Origin: Dichetophora obliterata
Lineage: Eukaryota; Arthropoda; Insecta; Diptera; Sciomyzidae
DNA length: 64,000 nt
Direction: 5' to 3'
Assembly: GCA_963920525.1 (NCBI GenBank)
Contig: OY986435.1
Span: 175,523,266 to 175,587,265 of the forward strand
Position numbers and translations under genes: made by a program. Below, one piece after another: positions 43,777 through 54,375 of the stretch (positions are counted from its first letter, which is position 1; every line of letters starts with the position of its first letter). The notes beneath the pieces are model-generated. The model made no database searches. It was not told where the DNA came from and was given only the letters and a program-made list of their open reading frames with translations.

Positions 43777-44646
43777 ATCTTTAAAACGAAGTTTCAAAAC
43801 CCAAAAAAAGTACGCAGATATAATACTTTTCAGGAGAACTAACCACCTAGAGAGCTTCAAAAGTTTCAAAAATAGTGATGTCAGAAACATGGGCGCTTTG
43901 ACATGGAATCACCGATATAAAGAAATTGAAATAGGGAGATTCAGACGATGCAGTATGCTGTACAGTACGGCCTAAAATTACTTGGATTGCTTCTTATATT
44001 TTTCTTTATGTTGAAATGCACTGCAATTATATTTAAATAGCTTATTGAAAGTGCAGAAAATATCATAATGGCCACTTCCTGCATTATTTTTGCAGTTTTA
44101 TTGTATTGAATTTATGTCGATCTGTTGCCCAGTATCGAATTTCATATCTACACATGCCTTTAAACAGGTCTGAGGTCCTACAAGCACGCCTGCAGAGCAT
44201 GCTATCCTCTCACTCACACACTAATATTTGGTGAGAGAGGTGCGTCAAATTGCAAACGTGTAAACACGCCTGGCCGCTGGTACTACAAGAAGGCCTGACC
44301 CAAGGAAATCCAGAAAATTAATGCATAGAACAAGGAAAAGCTCAGTGACAGTTCAAGCAAAGGCGGAAAAAGAGCGCATTTCTTTCAAGTGCCACAACCT
44401 TATAAATGAACCTCGGCTTGACCCTTGCATATAAAATCAGCTTTTATTACAAAAAGAATCATTTCACACTACTCTTTATGGTAATTTAATTTCATAGGCA
44501 ATTAGATAAATATTTTTAAATAATACAAGTGATAATTATCTCGAGCGTTTTCTCTGAATTAAGTAATGATTTCGCTTCTGTTCTTACAAAAATAACGGCA
44601 CCTACATAAATTGCTTAAGTAAATAACATTAAAATGTTTCTCTTAG
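43777..44646. other. Unassigned stretch flanking the retrotransposon nest
   Basis: The last ~50 bp (CATAAATTGCTTAAGTAAAT, AAAATGTTTCTCTTAGAT) match 26,178-26,225 closely, so the nest inserted into a copy of that repeat. 44,150-44,420 is less AT-biased but has no assignment. Confidence 0.4.
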
Positions 44647-44886
44647 ATAATATTATTATTATTTATTTATATTAGTACATTAAGAACTAGGTTCTTTTAT
44701 AGTACAGAGCTCAAAGACATAATTTGAATTCAACTTTTTATAAAACATTTAAACTTAAATCTAAGGTAATTTAAATTTATTGTTATACAATTAAAAGTCA
44801 TAAGACAGATAAAACTTAAATTTAGAAAGAGCAAACAAGAGAGAGAGAGAGAGAAAGTCATATAGAGCAAAAGATCTGATATTTTG

Positions 44887-46158
44887 TTAAGTATTATGTG
44901 ATGAAAAGTGCTTCAAAATAGCATGTTTGAAGGATGTTTTTGACGCTATGGATTCTAAGCTACTAGGCAATGAATTCCATAATCTAGCGGCATTAATAAA
45001 GAATAGTCTTGTGGAGTTTAGAAAGTTAAAACTAGGTATAATTAGCACTTGGCTTCTAATTAACCAACTAAATTGCAGTTTTTCAAATAAGTAGAAAGGA
45101 GTTTTGTGGTGTATGAGTTTGTGTAAAAATATGCAATTCCTGGCATTAGAGTAGCTTATGATATCGCATCCAAGTATACAGTTTCTTAATTGAGCTAAAT
45201 CATTAAATTTACGCAAGCCGTAGACATAGCGTGTGGCATGATTAAACGCGATCTGCAATTTAAGTTGAGACCGCGAATCTAACTTGCTGTATACAAGTTC
45301 AGAATATGTTATGACGGGGACAACGAGCTGGATTACAAGTTTACGTCTTAGATCAATAGGTGTATACTCAGACGACATCCTAAGGATACGCAAGATGTAA
45401 TAGATTTTGCGGACTACACTGTTGATATGATATGTGCAAGTAGGGGAAGCATTGATATTAAATCCAAGTATTACAACACTATTAACTATTTTTATGATTT
45501 TATCACCCAATATAACGTCTGGAATGGAGTCAGGGCTTATTTTTTCTTTAGAGACAGGCAACACATACGACTTAAGTGCATTAAGGTGAAGACTATTTTT
45601 CATAGCCCATTGGTTTATACTGTCAAGATCTTCATTCAGTTTACATACTAAATCTTCCATGAGGTTTGTTCTACCAGACAAGTAAATCTGAACGTCATCA
45701 GCATAAGCATGCATGGACGAATATGTGCAGCAGTGAAAAATGTCATTCACGAACATGGAGAAGAGCAGCGGGCCAAGAACCGATCCCTGAGGCACACCAC
45801 AGCAAACAGCTTCATAGTACGAAAAATTAGTACCGACCTTCACTCTTTGTACTCTATTTGTCAAATAGTTACTTAACAAATGAGTGGCACTGTCGCAGAA
45901 ACCAAAGAAATATTTTAATTTTTGACAAAGGAGTTCATGACTTACAGTGTCAAATGCTTTTGAAAAATCAAGCAGACACAATAGAGTTAGTTTACCATCA
46001 TCATAATAAGACCTTATATCATCCATTACTTTAACCGTAGCAGTAGAGCAACTGTGACCTGCGCGAAAACCGGATTTGAATGGAGACAAAAGATTATTTT
46101 CACTTAAGAATGATGATATTTGGTTAGCCATGATAGATTCACATACTTTGGATAATGA
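44887..46158 (-). pseudogene. Element B reverse transcriptase, C-terminal part
   Basis: This continuous minus-strand frame starts at the insertion point of element A with SLSKVCESIMANQI, followed by KSGFRAGHSCSTATVKVMDD. It has RT motif A, LLCLLDFSKAFDTVSHELL (first Asp present); the motif-B block CGVPQGSVLGPLLFSMFVND; the catalytic box MHAYADDVQIYLSG with both aspartates; and a C-terminal domain with ATRYVYGLRKF and ARNCIFLHKLIHHKTPFYLF. The stop is at 44,887. No RNase H follows, as in Jockey elements. This half looks undamaged; the ORF is broken only because element A removed its N-terminal half. The codons beyond 46,158 in the long open frame belong to element A read backwards. Confidence 0.88.
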
Positions 46159-48939
46159 TTCACTTTTGGACCTTATGGATCCATTTGACACCGTTATTTT
46201 TCTGGGAGATTTTAATCTTCCCAACCTTCAATGGGTCCTCTCTGATGATGAATCCTACTATCTTTCTTCAAATCCTACCTCTGAAAAAGAAAATATTTTT
46301 ACTAGTTGTATTTCAGACTGCGGCCTTTACCAGTTGAGCGGAGTTACTAACAATTTAGGTAGACAACTAGACCTAATTTTTTCTTCGGATTTAGATAACT
46401 GCGTAGTCTCCGCAAGTAACCATCTTCTTTCAACACTCGATCAGTACCATCCACCATTATCCCTTACCTTATCATATTACATTGATATCAAAAATACACA
46501 TTTCGAGCACTCGTACAGCTTTAACTTTCGGAAAACTGATTTTGTAAAACTAGAAATTTTATTCAGTAGAATCGATTTCCAACATCTCTTCGATAATGCT
46601 TATGAAAGCGTTGATATTGCAGTTGCTCACTTCTATGACATAATTTTCGACTGCTTCACACATTCTGTCCCCTTCACCAGGCAGAAAAACTTTTCGACAT
46701 GTCCTCCCTGGTACAATAAGGAACTACGTGTACTCCGCAACAAAAGGAACAAACTACGGCGCGCATATTTAATTTCTCGTTCTCCTCTTGATCTCACAAA
46801 TTATCTTCACGCCTTTAACCTCTTTTCCAAACTCTGTGAAACGCTATACGAGTCTTATCTTGGTCATATTAAAACTAAATTGCTGTCGGATCCTAAAAGC
46901 TTCTACAAGTTTATAAATACTAAAAGAAAATCTGACAACTACCCATCTACCCTTACTTTTTCGGACATTTCCTCAGACAACCCGGAAATAATTGAAAACC
47001 TATTTGCAAATTTTTTCAGTCAGTCATACACTAATCATAACGACGAACTAGACTACGAGTATTTTTCTTTGTTAAGGGACTGTCCTCAAACGTCGCTAAC
47101 TTCTGTTGATATTACACTAGCTGATGTGTTAGAAAAGATAAATAATCTGAAGGACGATTATTCTCCAGGACCCGATGGCTTGCCTGCTATTGTTATAAAA
47201 AAATTCGCGGACGTGTTGGCTCATCCCCTATTGGCTCTTTATCAACTTTCTATTTCTATTTCCGTTTTTCCTAAGTTGTGGAAGAGCTCATACATAATAA
47301 CTCTGCATAAGAAAGGACCAAGAAACGATATTTCCAATTACAGACCTATTGCAAAACTTTCATGTACTCCAAAAATGTTTGAAAGCATTATTTATGACAT
47401 TCTCTTTTTCCATTGCAAATCTATTTTTCCTCCCAGCCAACACGGCTTCCTCAAAGGAAGATCGACTATCACTAACCTTGCAGAATTTGTTTCAAACGCT
47501 CTATGCTGGTTGGAAAGCGGGTACGAAGTTGATGTAGTGTCTACCGACTTTAGTAAAGCGTTCGACAAAATCTCACACACTATCATTCTTCTTAAGCTTA
47601 AAGCCTTTGGTTTTCCATCACTCTTTATATCTTGGATTAAATCATATCTCGAAGAACGCCGTTATAATATCATCTTTAGATTTTCCAATTCAGATTCTTT
47701 TTCAGCTACCTCTGGTGTCCCACAAGGTAGTCACCTTGGTCCTTTGTTGTTTGTCTTAACAATCTCTGATGTAGATGGCATCATGAAAGAATCCAATCTC
47801 TCTGTGTATGCTTCGACGATTCTCACTATCTTCAAGAAGATCTAGTTAGTTTTTCCACTTGGTGTCAAAAAAATCTTCTAGGGCTCAACGTTAGTAAATG
47901 TCAAGCTATTACATATTCACGCAAGAGTCTCCAGCTTCCCCCAAGAACATATTACTTACTCGGCAAGCCAGTTCCTTCTGTAAGCTCTTTAAGGGACTTA
48001 GGTGTAATATGTGACAAGGAACTTAATTTTAGGTCTCATATTGATAATATCATTAGTAGAGCCAATTCTGCACTGGGTTTTGTGAAACACTGGTCCAGAG
48101 AATTCTCCAACCCTTACGTTACTAAATCTCTCTACCTTACCTTTGTTAGACCCATCCTCGAATATGCCAGCCAGGTTTGGTCTCCTATCTACAACATCTA
48201 TTCTGTGCGAATCGAAGCCGTTCAACGAAGATTCATTAGGTTCGCACTACGCGGTCTTCCCGGTTCTGACAGTTTCAACTTACCTCCTTATGCAGACCGC
48301 CTGAAGTTGATTAACATGCAATCTCTTGCAAAACGAAGAGAAGTTGCAGATGTACTCTTCATTCATCAACTTGTATGCGGTACCATTAACTGCCCTGCAC
48401 TACTCCAATTAATATCCTTTAATACCAACCCACGTAACCTTAGGTCTATTCCTCTCTTCCACCTCAACTTCCATCGTACCGACTATGGTTGCAGTGAACC
48501 TGTTACCAGGATGCTTCGTGTAACTAACAATTTGATCAGCGAATTTGATTTTCATCTGAGCAGATCTCGTCTCCGAAATGCCCTTCTAAACTCCAACGCC
48601 ACTTCTTCTTAACTCCAACGCCATTTTTCCCCCTCTATAATTTTTTTCTTACAATTAAGATATAATACATATTCCCTGTTAATTATTGTAAGTTCCCTTT
48701 ATTACTTTTCTCTCCGTATTTCCCTTTTGACGTGTTCTTATAATTACGTTTTTCTGATGGGCGGATTACGCCCACCATGAATTGGATATCTTTCGAACAC
48801 TAAAACAAGGGAAGGAGAGAAAAAAAATATAAATAAATAAACCCTGTTAGAATAAGTTAAGACCCTGTTAGAATAAGATTAGTTCTTAGTTAATCAGCTT
48901 GTATTAAGCTTAACGAATAAATAAATAAATAAATAAATA
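46159..48939 (+). mobile_element. Non-LTR retrotransposon A, inserted inside element B
   Basis: The left flank ends ...GGATAATGA and the right flank resumes AATGAAGACGGG. AATGA (46,154-46,158 and 48,940-48,944) is a short target duplication, partly merged with the tail. The element ends in a TAAA-repeat tail (48,915-48,939). The 3' UTR contains CCCTGTTAGAATAAG twice in tandem (48,842-48,880). Excising it joins FRPISIPSS to LSKVCESI in element B, as in the 2.2-3.7-kb relative. The 5' end is truncated inside the endonuclease. Confidence 0.9.
46162..48612 (+). pseudogene. Element A endonuclease/reverse transcriptase ORF, truncated and frameshifted
   Basis: The first readable block, FDTVIFLGDFNLPNLQWV, is the GDFN motif of APE-type endonucleases, so the N-terminal half of that domain is missing. 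Then come LDQYHPPL (SDH-like box), the linker CPPWYNKELRVLRNKRNKLR, PGPDGLPAIVIKKF, and the RT blocks ISNYRPIAKLSCTPKMFE, QHGFLKGRSTITNL, VDVVSTDFSKAFDKISHTI (motif A) and SATSGVPQGSHLGPLLF (motif B). At 47,811-47,816 the catalytic box is hit by a frameshift: YA is followed by two extra bases (or one lost), and DD resumes in another frame, which continues as NVSKCQAITYSRK, RDLGVICDKELNF, FVRPILEYASQVWSP and RRFIRFALRGLP to a stop at 48,612. It resembles Jockey/CR1-type RTs without RNase H. The in-frame Met at 46,076 lies in element B and is not its start. Confidence 0.88.
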
Positions 48940-48944
48940 AATGA

Positions 48945-49756
48945 AGACGGGATGCTTATAGGCCTGAAATCCTTCGGTTCACAAGCTGTATTTTTTTTTG
49001 CCACCGACGTTACTATAGCAGATTTCCACAAATGTGAAAAAAACGATGTAGTAAAACAATAATTAATAATGTGAGTAAGAGAGCTAAGAATGTGTGGTAA
49101 AATAATCTTTACAAATTTTATATTTATACCATCTTCACCAACAGCATTTGATTTAATATTCAATACAGCCTTTGCAACATCGTCTTCTGTCACTGTGGTA
49201 AACTGAAATGTATGTTCAATAGGAGTATCTAAAAATGTATGGGAACTTGGCGTGTAATTTTGGTTCACATTGGCGCTAGCCAGAAAATATTCATTAAGAC
49301 GGTCAGCATGAATCTGGCAGTTAGGTGTTTGCTTGTCAACAATGCTTAAGTTTTTTAGATTGTTCCATAAAACTTTAGGTGGAAGAGTGGTTTTGACTTT
49401 GGTTGAGCAATACCTTATTTTTGATTGCCTTATTATGGTTATGGAAGCATTCCTAGCACTTCTATAGTTTTCCCATTTTTCAGATGAAGGATTCTTTTTC
49501 CATATTGCATGCAACCTATTTCTTTTTTTATGGCAAGCTGTACACGATTTGTAAACCACGGGCAGGACATATTTTTAATATTTACAGTTTTCAAAGGGAC
49601 ATGTATTACGAACAGTTTAGTTATTGCACTTGTAAATATGGTCAGCTTATCTTCAATATTAGGACAAAACCACACATTATTCCACGGAGTTACAGACAGA
49701 TCACAGAAAAGAGCATAACAATCAATAGACTTAAAATCGTGATATGAAAACGTATG
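48945..49756 (-). pseudogene. Element B N-terminal part (endonuclease tail to RT motif 0)
   Basis: Minus strand from the 5' side: FSYHDFKSIDCYALFCDL, then MSCPWFTNRVQLAIKK, then after a frameshift near 49,520 RNRLHAIWKKNPSSEKWENY, KTTLPPKVLWNNLKNLS, TTVTEDDVAKAVLNIKSNAV, GEDGINIKFVK and KDFRPISIPSS, where element A interrupts. The protein resumes at 46,158. The frameshift lies where an Arg/Lys-rich linker meets the second block, so element B was already inactive or decayed afterwards. Confidence 0.85.
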
Positions 49757-49765
49757 CAATAATAT

Positions 49766-50230
49766 CATAAAACAATACGTTTTTAAGAAGTTTTAATGTT
49801 TTCGCCACGGTTGACTGTTCTATGGATTTGCCCATATACAGTGTATATTTTACACCATATTAAGTTTCTTTAAAATTTGTCTGTTAGACTAAAAACACTT
49901 ACATCTTTTTGCCACATAAAATGGTCAAAAAAAACGACATTTACTTGTATAGCTCACCTTTAATAAATAAGTGTCCAAAATATAAAATATTTTCTAAGAA
50001 ACTGGAATGAAAATTGGTTTTGTTGCAAAAATAATTATGTCATTTGGTTTCGTTTGTTTCTTTTTGATGGGTTCTCTTTTCTTTTCGTTGTTTTATTGGT
50101 GTAAAGAGGATTTTTGCTAATTTTTTTCTCCTCTTTTATTTATATTAAGCAACACACCTATTCCCATCGTCGTTTACTGTGTAAGCTAAATGTCTTCAGT
50201 GTTTTAACTTTATTACTGAAGGGAGGAGAT
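49766..50230. other. Right flank of the retrotransposon nest
   Basis: 49,790-49,845 (AAGTTTTAATGTTTTCGCCA, CGGTTGAC, GGATTTGCCCATAT) matches 26,246-26,302, completing the interrupted repeat. Beyond about 49,850 nothing is recognised. Confidence 0.5.
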
Positions 50231-50381
50231 AAGTGAGAGTTGTTTATAGTGGGACCACTTCTAACATGGAATCTATTAATACCAATCCAATGATATATTT
50301 GGAAATCAAAAGTTTTGTCATTGTAAAAAATTATGGTCAAAAAACTAAAGCGATCCCACTTTAAACAACTCTCTCTAACTT
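50231..50381. mobile_element. ~150-bp MITE
   Basis: AAGTGAGAGTTGTTTATAGT then GGGAC on the left is mirrored on the right by GATCCCACTTTAAACAACTC then TCTCTAACTT. Arms are about 27-30 bp with few mismatches. There is no ORF. Target duplication unclear. Confidence 0.75.
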
Positions 50382-51259
50382 TTCTTCATATTTCAAAATA
50401 TATTGCAAAGAATTGACTTCATCAGCTACGACAGCGAGAACATTTTATGTATAGCATTATTGTTGTTTGCTAGCGTCAAAATATATCAAGGTTATTGATA
50501 CTGTGTTTATTTTGTTGGTATTTTCTAGTTGGTTTCAGCACATGTTGTTATTTATGTTCTCCAACTCACTTTCACAACATCTCTGATAAACTGTATGTAT
50601 TTAAGGGTGGTCGTTATTTGTTTTTTTTTTTTAATTTCAATGTTTGATGGCTTTAAATCAGTTCCAAATGTCAAACAAAAATTATTTAAATATGTACCCT
50701 CTTTGTTTATTTGTCCGACGCGCAGAGTCAGATTTTTCTGTTTTAGCGCACGAAACTATAAGATTAAGAATTCTCGAATTTTCTTTTTAATTCTAATAGA
50801 ATATTGTACCGGCTTTTAATTTTTGCTTACGATTTTCTTGTATTTAAGATTCTTCATGAGATATAGAGTTCGAATATTGGAACTTTTATGACATTTTTCT
50901 TCAAGTTTTAAAAGTGCAGTGCTGTGAATAAGATTTGAAATTGCATTTTTTGTTCTGAACACGATCAGGGTATTGTCAAACAATTAAAAGTTTTAAAATA
51001 TTAAGATCTTTAGTGTTTTGTTCACAGCGGCCAGTTATTTTAAACGATTTTTAAATTAAGGTAAGCTTAAAAATTTAGAACAAAAACGAACTGTGCACGG
51101 GATTCAAGACATGAATCCTTGAACTAGCCTCCTTACATGATTTTTGTCCATTTTTGTCCGTGTGTAGAACAAAATTTTTATCTTACGGTAAAAAGACGAA
51201 ATTTTCTAGGATTTGTTCGTGTTTTCTGATGGCTATCACTGCTTTAAAAATACATAATA
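50382..51259. other. Unassigned stretch
   Basis: AT-rich, no recognised feature. Confidence 0.35.
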
Positions 51260-51399
51260 AAGGGTGGTTTTTTAAGCATTTAGTTTCTGAAAATATAAAA
51301 ACAAACAGAAAATTTGCAATAGTGAATGAAATATTTGTTTGGAGGGATACATCAATGCCTGCGTTCTACTTTTTAAAGATTATTTTATATAAATGTTGC

Positions 51400-52755
51400 C
51401 CTCAGCTACGTCCATCCGTAAGCTTCAATTTTGGCATACTTTTTCTAGCATTTTGACCGGTATCCACCAATAGCAGCTGTAATGTTCTCCTCCAGGGCTG
51501 AAATTATGGCTGGCTTGTCTTTGTATACGAGAAACTTCACGTATCCCCACAAAAAATAGTCTAGTGGGGTCATATCGCAAGATCTTGGCGGCCAATGGAC
51601 TGCTCCAAAACGTGAGATTAATTGCTCACCTAACTCACCTCTCTATAGGTTCATGTTATCACGTGTGGCATGTGGCACAGTCCTGTTGAAATCACATATT
51701 AGTCAACTCCAATTCTTCCATTTAAGGCAAAAAAAGTTGGTAATCATCGCACGGTACCTTGCTTCATTGACTGTAATGTTGCAATTTCTATTATTTTGAA
51801 AAAGTATGATAACGATGCCGCCGGCCCACAAACCGCACCAAACAGCGCATTTTTCAGAGTGAATTGGCAGTTCTTGAACTGCTTCTGGCTGCTCTTCAGA
51901 CCAAACTAGGAAATTCTTTTTGTTGACGTACCCATTGAGTCAAAAATGAGCTTCGTCGCGGAACACAAATTTTTCGATAAAAATTTGGATTTTTATCCAA
52001 CTTTTCTAAGGCCCATTAACCAAACAAACGGCGTTGTGGTAGGTCACCCAGCATCAATTCTTGCACCAGCTGTATTTTGTATGGTTTCATACCGAGGTTC
52101 TTACGAAAAATCTTCCAGGTGGTCGAATAACTCAAGCCCAATTGTTGACAACGGCGACGCATTGACATATCAAGATCTTCACTGACATTGGCTGATGCAG
52201 CAGCAATCTTCTCCTCTGTACGCTCTCTCCGCATACGGGTTTTTTTTTTTTTATTCGACCGGAGGTATGAAATCTTCCAAAGATACGTATACTCGTCCTA
52301 TACGCACGCACGATTTACATTCTAGATCCTGCCCAGATCAGCCGGGACAGACAGAAGGCACCTATGTACTAAAACATACCCATCTATTGGCAATAAGGAT
52401 TTTCCACTTAGCACATAAATTGGCTTTTCAGCGGAATTTAAAAATTGAATATATATAAAACGCGTATTTAAGTACATTTGATTCTATTAAATAAGCAACT
52501 TCGAATTAAAATAAAAGTGATTATTAATTCAAGGTTCTCGAAATAACAATCCTGAGTGGTTAATGGATTAATGTCCAATAAAGTGAAACTGGTGCGAAAT
52601 TCGGTCACAATAGCTTGAATAGCCTTTTCGGTGGGTCGACTATGACGACCATAAAATGGACGTAATTTGCTAAACACATCTCACTGAGCATGAATTTTGA
52701 TAATTTAATTCAATGATTTGCAAGCGCTGTTCTTTTGTTAGTCTTTTCATGGTGA
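51400..52755 (-). pseudogene. Tc1/mariner-type (DUF4817-like HTH) transposase, broken
   Basis: From the N-terminus on the minus strand: an RPFYGRHSRPTEKAIQAIV HTH block (52,670-52,605) ending TSFTLLDINPLTTQ; an unrelated insertion; MRRERTEEKIAAASANVSED, MSMRRRCQQLGLSYSTTWKI, then NLGMKPYKIQLVQEL and DLPQRR (52,234-52,016); a block preserving FLVWSEEQPEAVQELP, CAVWCGLWAGGI and ARYRAMITNFF; then HWPPRSCDMTPLDYFLWGYV and KFLVYKDKPAIISALEENIT (51,600-51,480). The second-aspartate box (FNRTVPHATRDN) is degraded. Stops and frameshifts are present. It is more complete than the related copy at 8.4-9.1 kb. Confidence 0.83.
52240..52555 (-). mobile_element. ~300-bp insertion with poly(A), inside the transposase gene
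   Basis: The transposase frame is interrupted between LLDINPLT and RMRRERTEE. The intruding sequence has a run of 14 T at about 52,239-52,252, which is a poly(A) tail on the minus strand, preceded by TCATACCTCCGGTCGAAT. This is the layout of a 5'-truncated retroposon or SINE inserted in minus orientation. I do not recognise its body. Confidence 0.5.
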
Positions 52756-53239
52756 AATTTTTGACATTTTTGACTGTGCCACATGTTACGAATCATGCTT
52801 GAGGTGTCAAAACTGTACACGGAAAAACAAATAGCAAAAAATCACCCTTAATTTGTTCAAAATAACAAGAGATTGTCCTTAATATCTGCTTGAATGTACA
52901 AATTTCTGTATTTCGACTTTTCCTTTGTGCTGCTAGAAGTTGTTTTTATATTAAAGAAACACAAATAGTCCAAAGACCAGAGCTGTAAAAGAATGCATTC
53001 AATTTGATTTAAATCACAAAAAAATGAATCAGTGAATAACGAAAAAAGAATGCATTCAATGAATGCAAAATTGATTTATAAATAAAATTTTTAATTCACA
53101 CTCAATTTAATAAAAATGATTAATTATTCATTTCAATTATTCATTTTCGTTATTCAGAATAATGAATCAAATTTTTTATTCATTTGAATGCTATTCACAA
53201 AGAATGCCATTCACAAAGAATTGCAGAATTTTCAATTAT

Positions 53240-53585
53240 TCTATTTTTATTCATTATTCATTTTTTATTCGTTATTCATTTTTTATTCTTTATTCATTTG
53301 TTATTCATTATTCATTTTTTATTCATTATTCATTTTTTATTCATTATTCATTTGTAATTCATTATTCATATTTTATTCATTATTCATTTTTTATTCTTTA
53401 TTCATTTGTTATTCATTATTAATTTTTTATTCATTATTCATTTTTTATTTATTATTCATTTTTTATTCATTATTCTTTTGTTACTCATTATATTTGTTAT
53501 TCATTATTCATTTTTTATTCTTATTCTTTTGTTATTTATTATTCATTTTTTATTCTTTATTCATTTGTTATTCATTTTTTTGTCA
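53240..53585. repeat. Minisatellite in left foldback arm
   Basis: Units of about 17-19 bp such as TTTTTTATTCATTATTCA, with variants (TTTGTTATTCATTATTCA, TTTTTTATTCTTTATTCA), repeat about 18-20 times. Open frames full of Phe-Ile-His-Tyr-Ser run through it in several phases and are artefacts. Confidence 0.95.
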
Positions 53586-53703
53586 TTGCTTATCAATTCG
53601 ACGATATTGATAAGAACAGAAAAAAAAATTTAAAAAGTTAATAAACATATATACAGGGTTGTTGTTGCCTTCTTCAAACTTATTTGATCTAAATAGCTCA
53701 CAA

Positions 53704-53853
53704 TTAACCTGAAACACCCTGTGCTTGCCATATGGACACGCAAACACAAACACTTAAAATGTGCTTATTTTTGTTTAAACCATTTTATATTTGCGTTAAC
53801 AGGTCATTCTAAAAATTTAATAAAAAAAATTTATTCAGGGTGATCCGGGTTAA
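53704..53853. mobile_element. piggyBac-like MITE, copy 2 (TTAA-flanked, 150 bp)
   Basis: TTAA lies at both ends (53,704-53,707 and 53,850-53,853), with ends TTAACCTGAAACACCCTG and, reversed, TTAACCCGGATCACCCTG. The interior matches copy 1 at 20.9 kb (ACGCAAACACAAACACTTA, TATATTTGCGTTAACAGGTC). It is inserted in the loop of the foldback element. Confidence 0.85.
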
Positions 53854-54003
53854 AGTATTTTCATTTAAAAATTGGTTTAAGAAATCCAACATAAAACTTG
53901 ATATAAAACGCGTTATTCTCTAACTTCAGGAACAGAAAGATATCTGTTAATAAAAGTATGTACAATTTATGTTACCAAAAACTGGTGAGAACTTCAAAAT
54001 AAT

Positions 54004-54172
54004 TTTTTGTACTTTTATATCAATGGCTTAATATAGAAAATGCGTAACTCGTATTTTTTTGCGAAAGCTACGATTTGTTGCCTACTTTATATATAATAGG
54101 CATTTAAAAAGTTATCTATAGAAAAACGCCTTTTCTATATTAAGCCATCGATATGTAAAAAAATTGAGTTTC
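54004..54172. mobile_element. ~170-bp MITE in the foldback loop
   Basis: ATATCAATGGCTTAATATAG then AAAATGCG is mirrored by GCCTTTTCTATATTAAGCCA then TCGATATG, extending into TTTTTTGTACTTTT / AAAAAAATTGAG. Arms are about 40 bp. No target duplication was fixed. Confidence 0.75.
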
Positions 54173-54375
54173 TCATCTGAATGAAACATGAAATAAACAT
54201 TTTGAAAAAAGGAATCCAAGTAACCGAACTACCTCCTTAAATATGAAATAACTTCAAGTACTTAGAATCGTACGCTTGCAAGCACAAACTAGGTTAACAC
54301 TAAACTGACCGCAATCGGTAAATCTGACCTGCTTTTATTGTTTTTCGAATCTATACATGGTTTTTCATTCTATAC

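Larger units (their letters stand above)
44654..49758 (-). mobile_element. Jockey-like non-LTR retrotransposon B (5'-truncated, split by element A)
   Basis: The flanking heptamer ATAATAT occurs at 44,647-44,653 and 49,759-49,765, while the related uninterrupted site at 26,220 reads AGATAGTATCATAAAA. The 3' end on the minus strand is an AATAAATAATAATAAT-type tail; the 5' end is truncated within the endonuclease region. The net length without element A is about 2.3 kb. It is the same family as the remnant at 2.2-3.7 kb. No LTR is present. Confidence 0.85.
51260..52848. mobile_element. Tc1/mariner-type element with TA duplication
   Basis: The left end AAGGGTGGTTTTTTAAGC follows TA at 51,258-51,259. 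The right end, GCAAAAAATCACCCT, precedes TA at 52,849-52,850. The inverted ends and TA target fit the Tc1/mariner superfamily. The enclosed minus-strand transposase spans almost the whole interior, and a separate ~300-bp sequence interrupts it. Confidence 0.8.

Noticed and set aside
51154..51456. 100-codon plus-strand ORF
   Set aside because: It lies across the terminus and 3' part of the minus-strand Tc1/mariner element. Antisense shadow.
53162..53633. Three overlapping plus-strand ORFs rich in Phe-Ile-His-Tyr-Ser
   Set aside because: They are translations of the TTATTCATT minisatellite in different phases. The same happens in reverse at 56,425-56,877.
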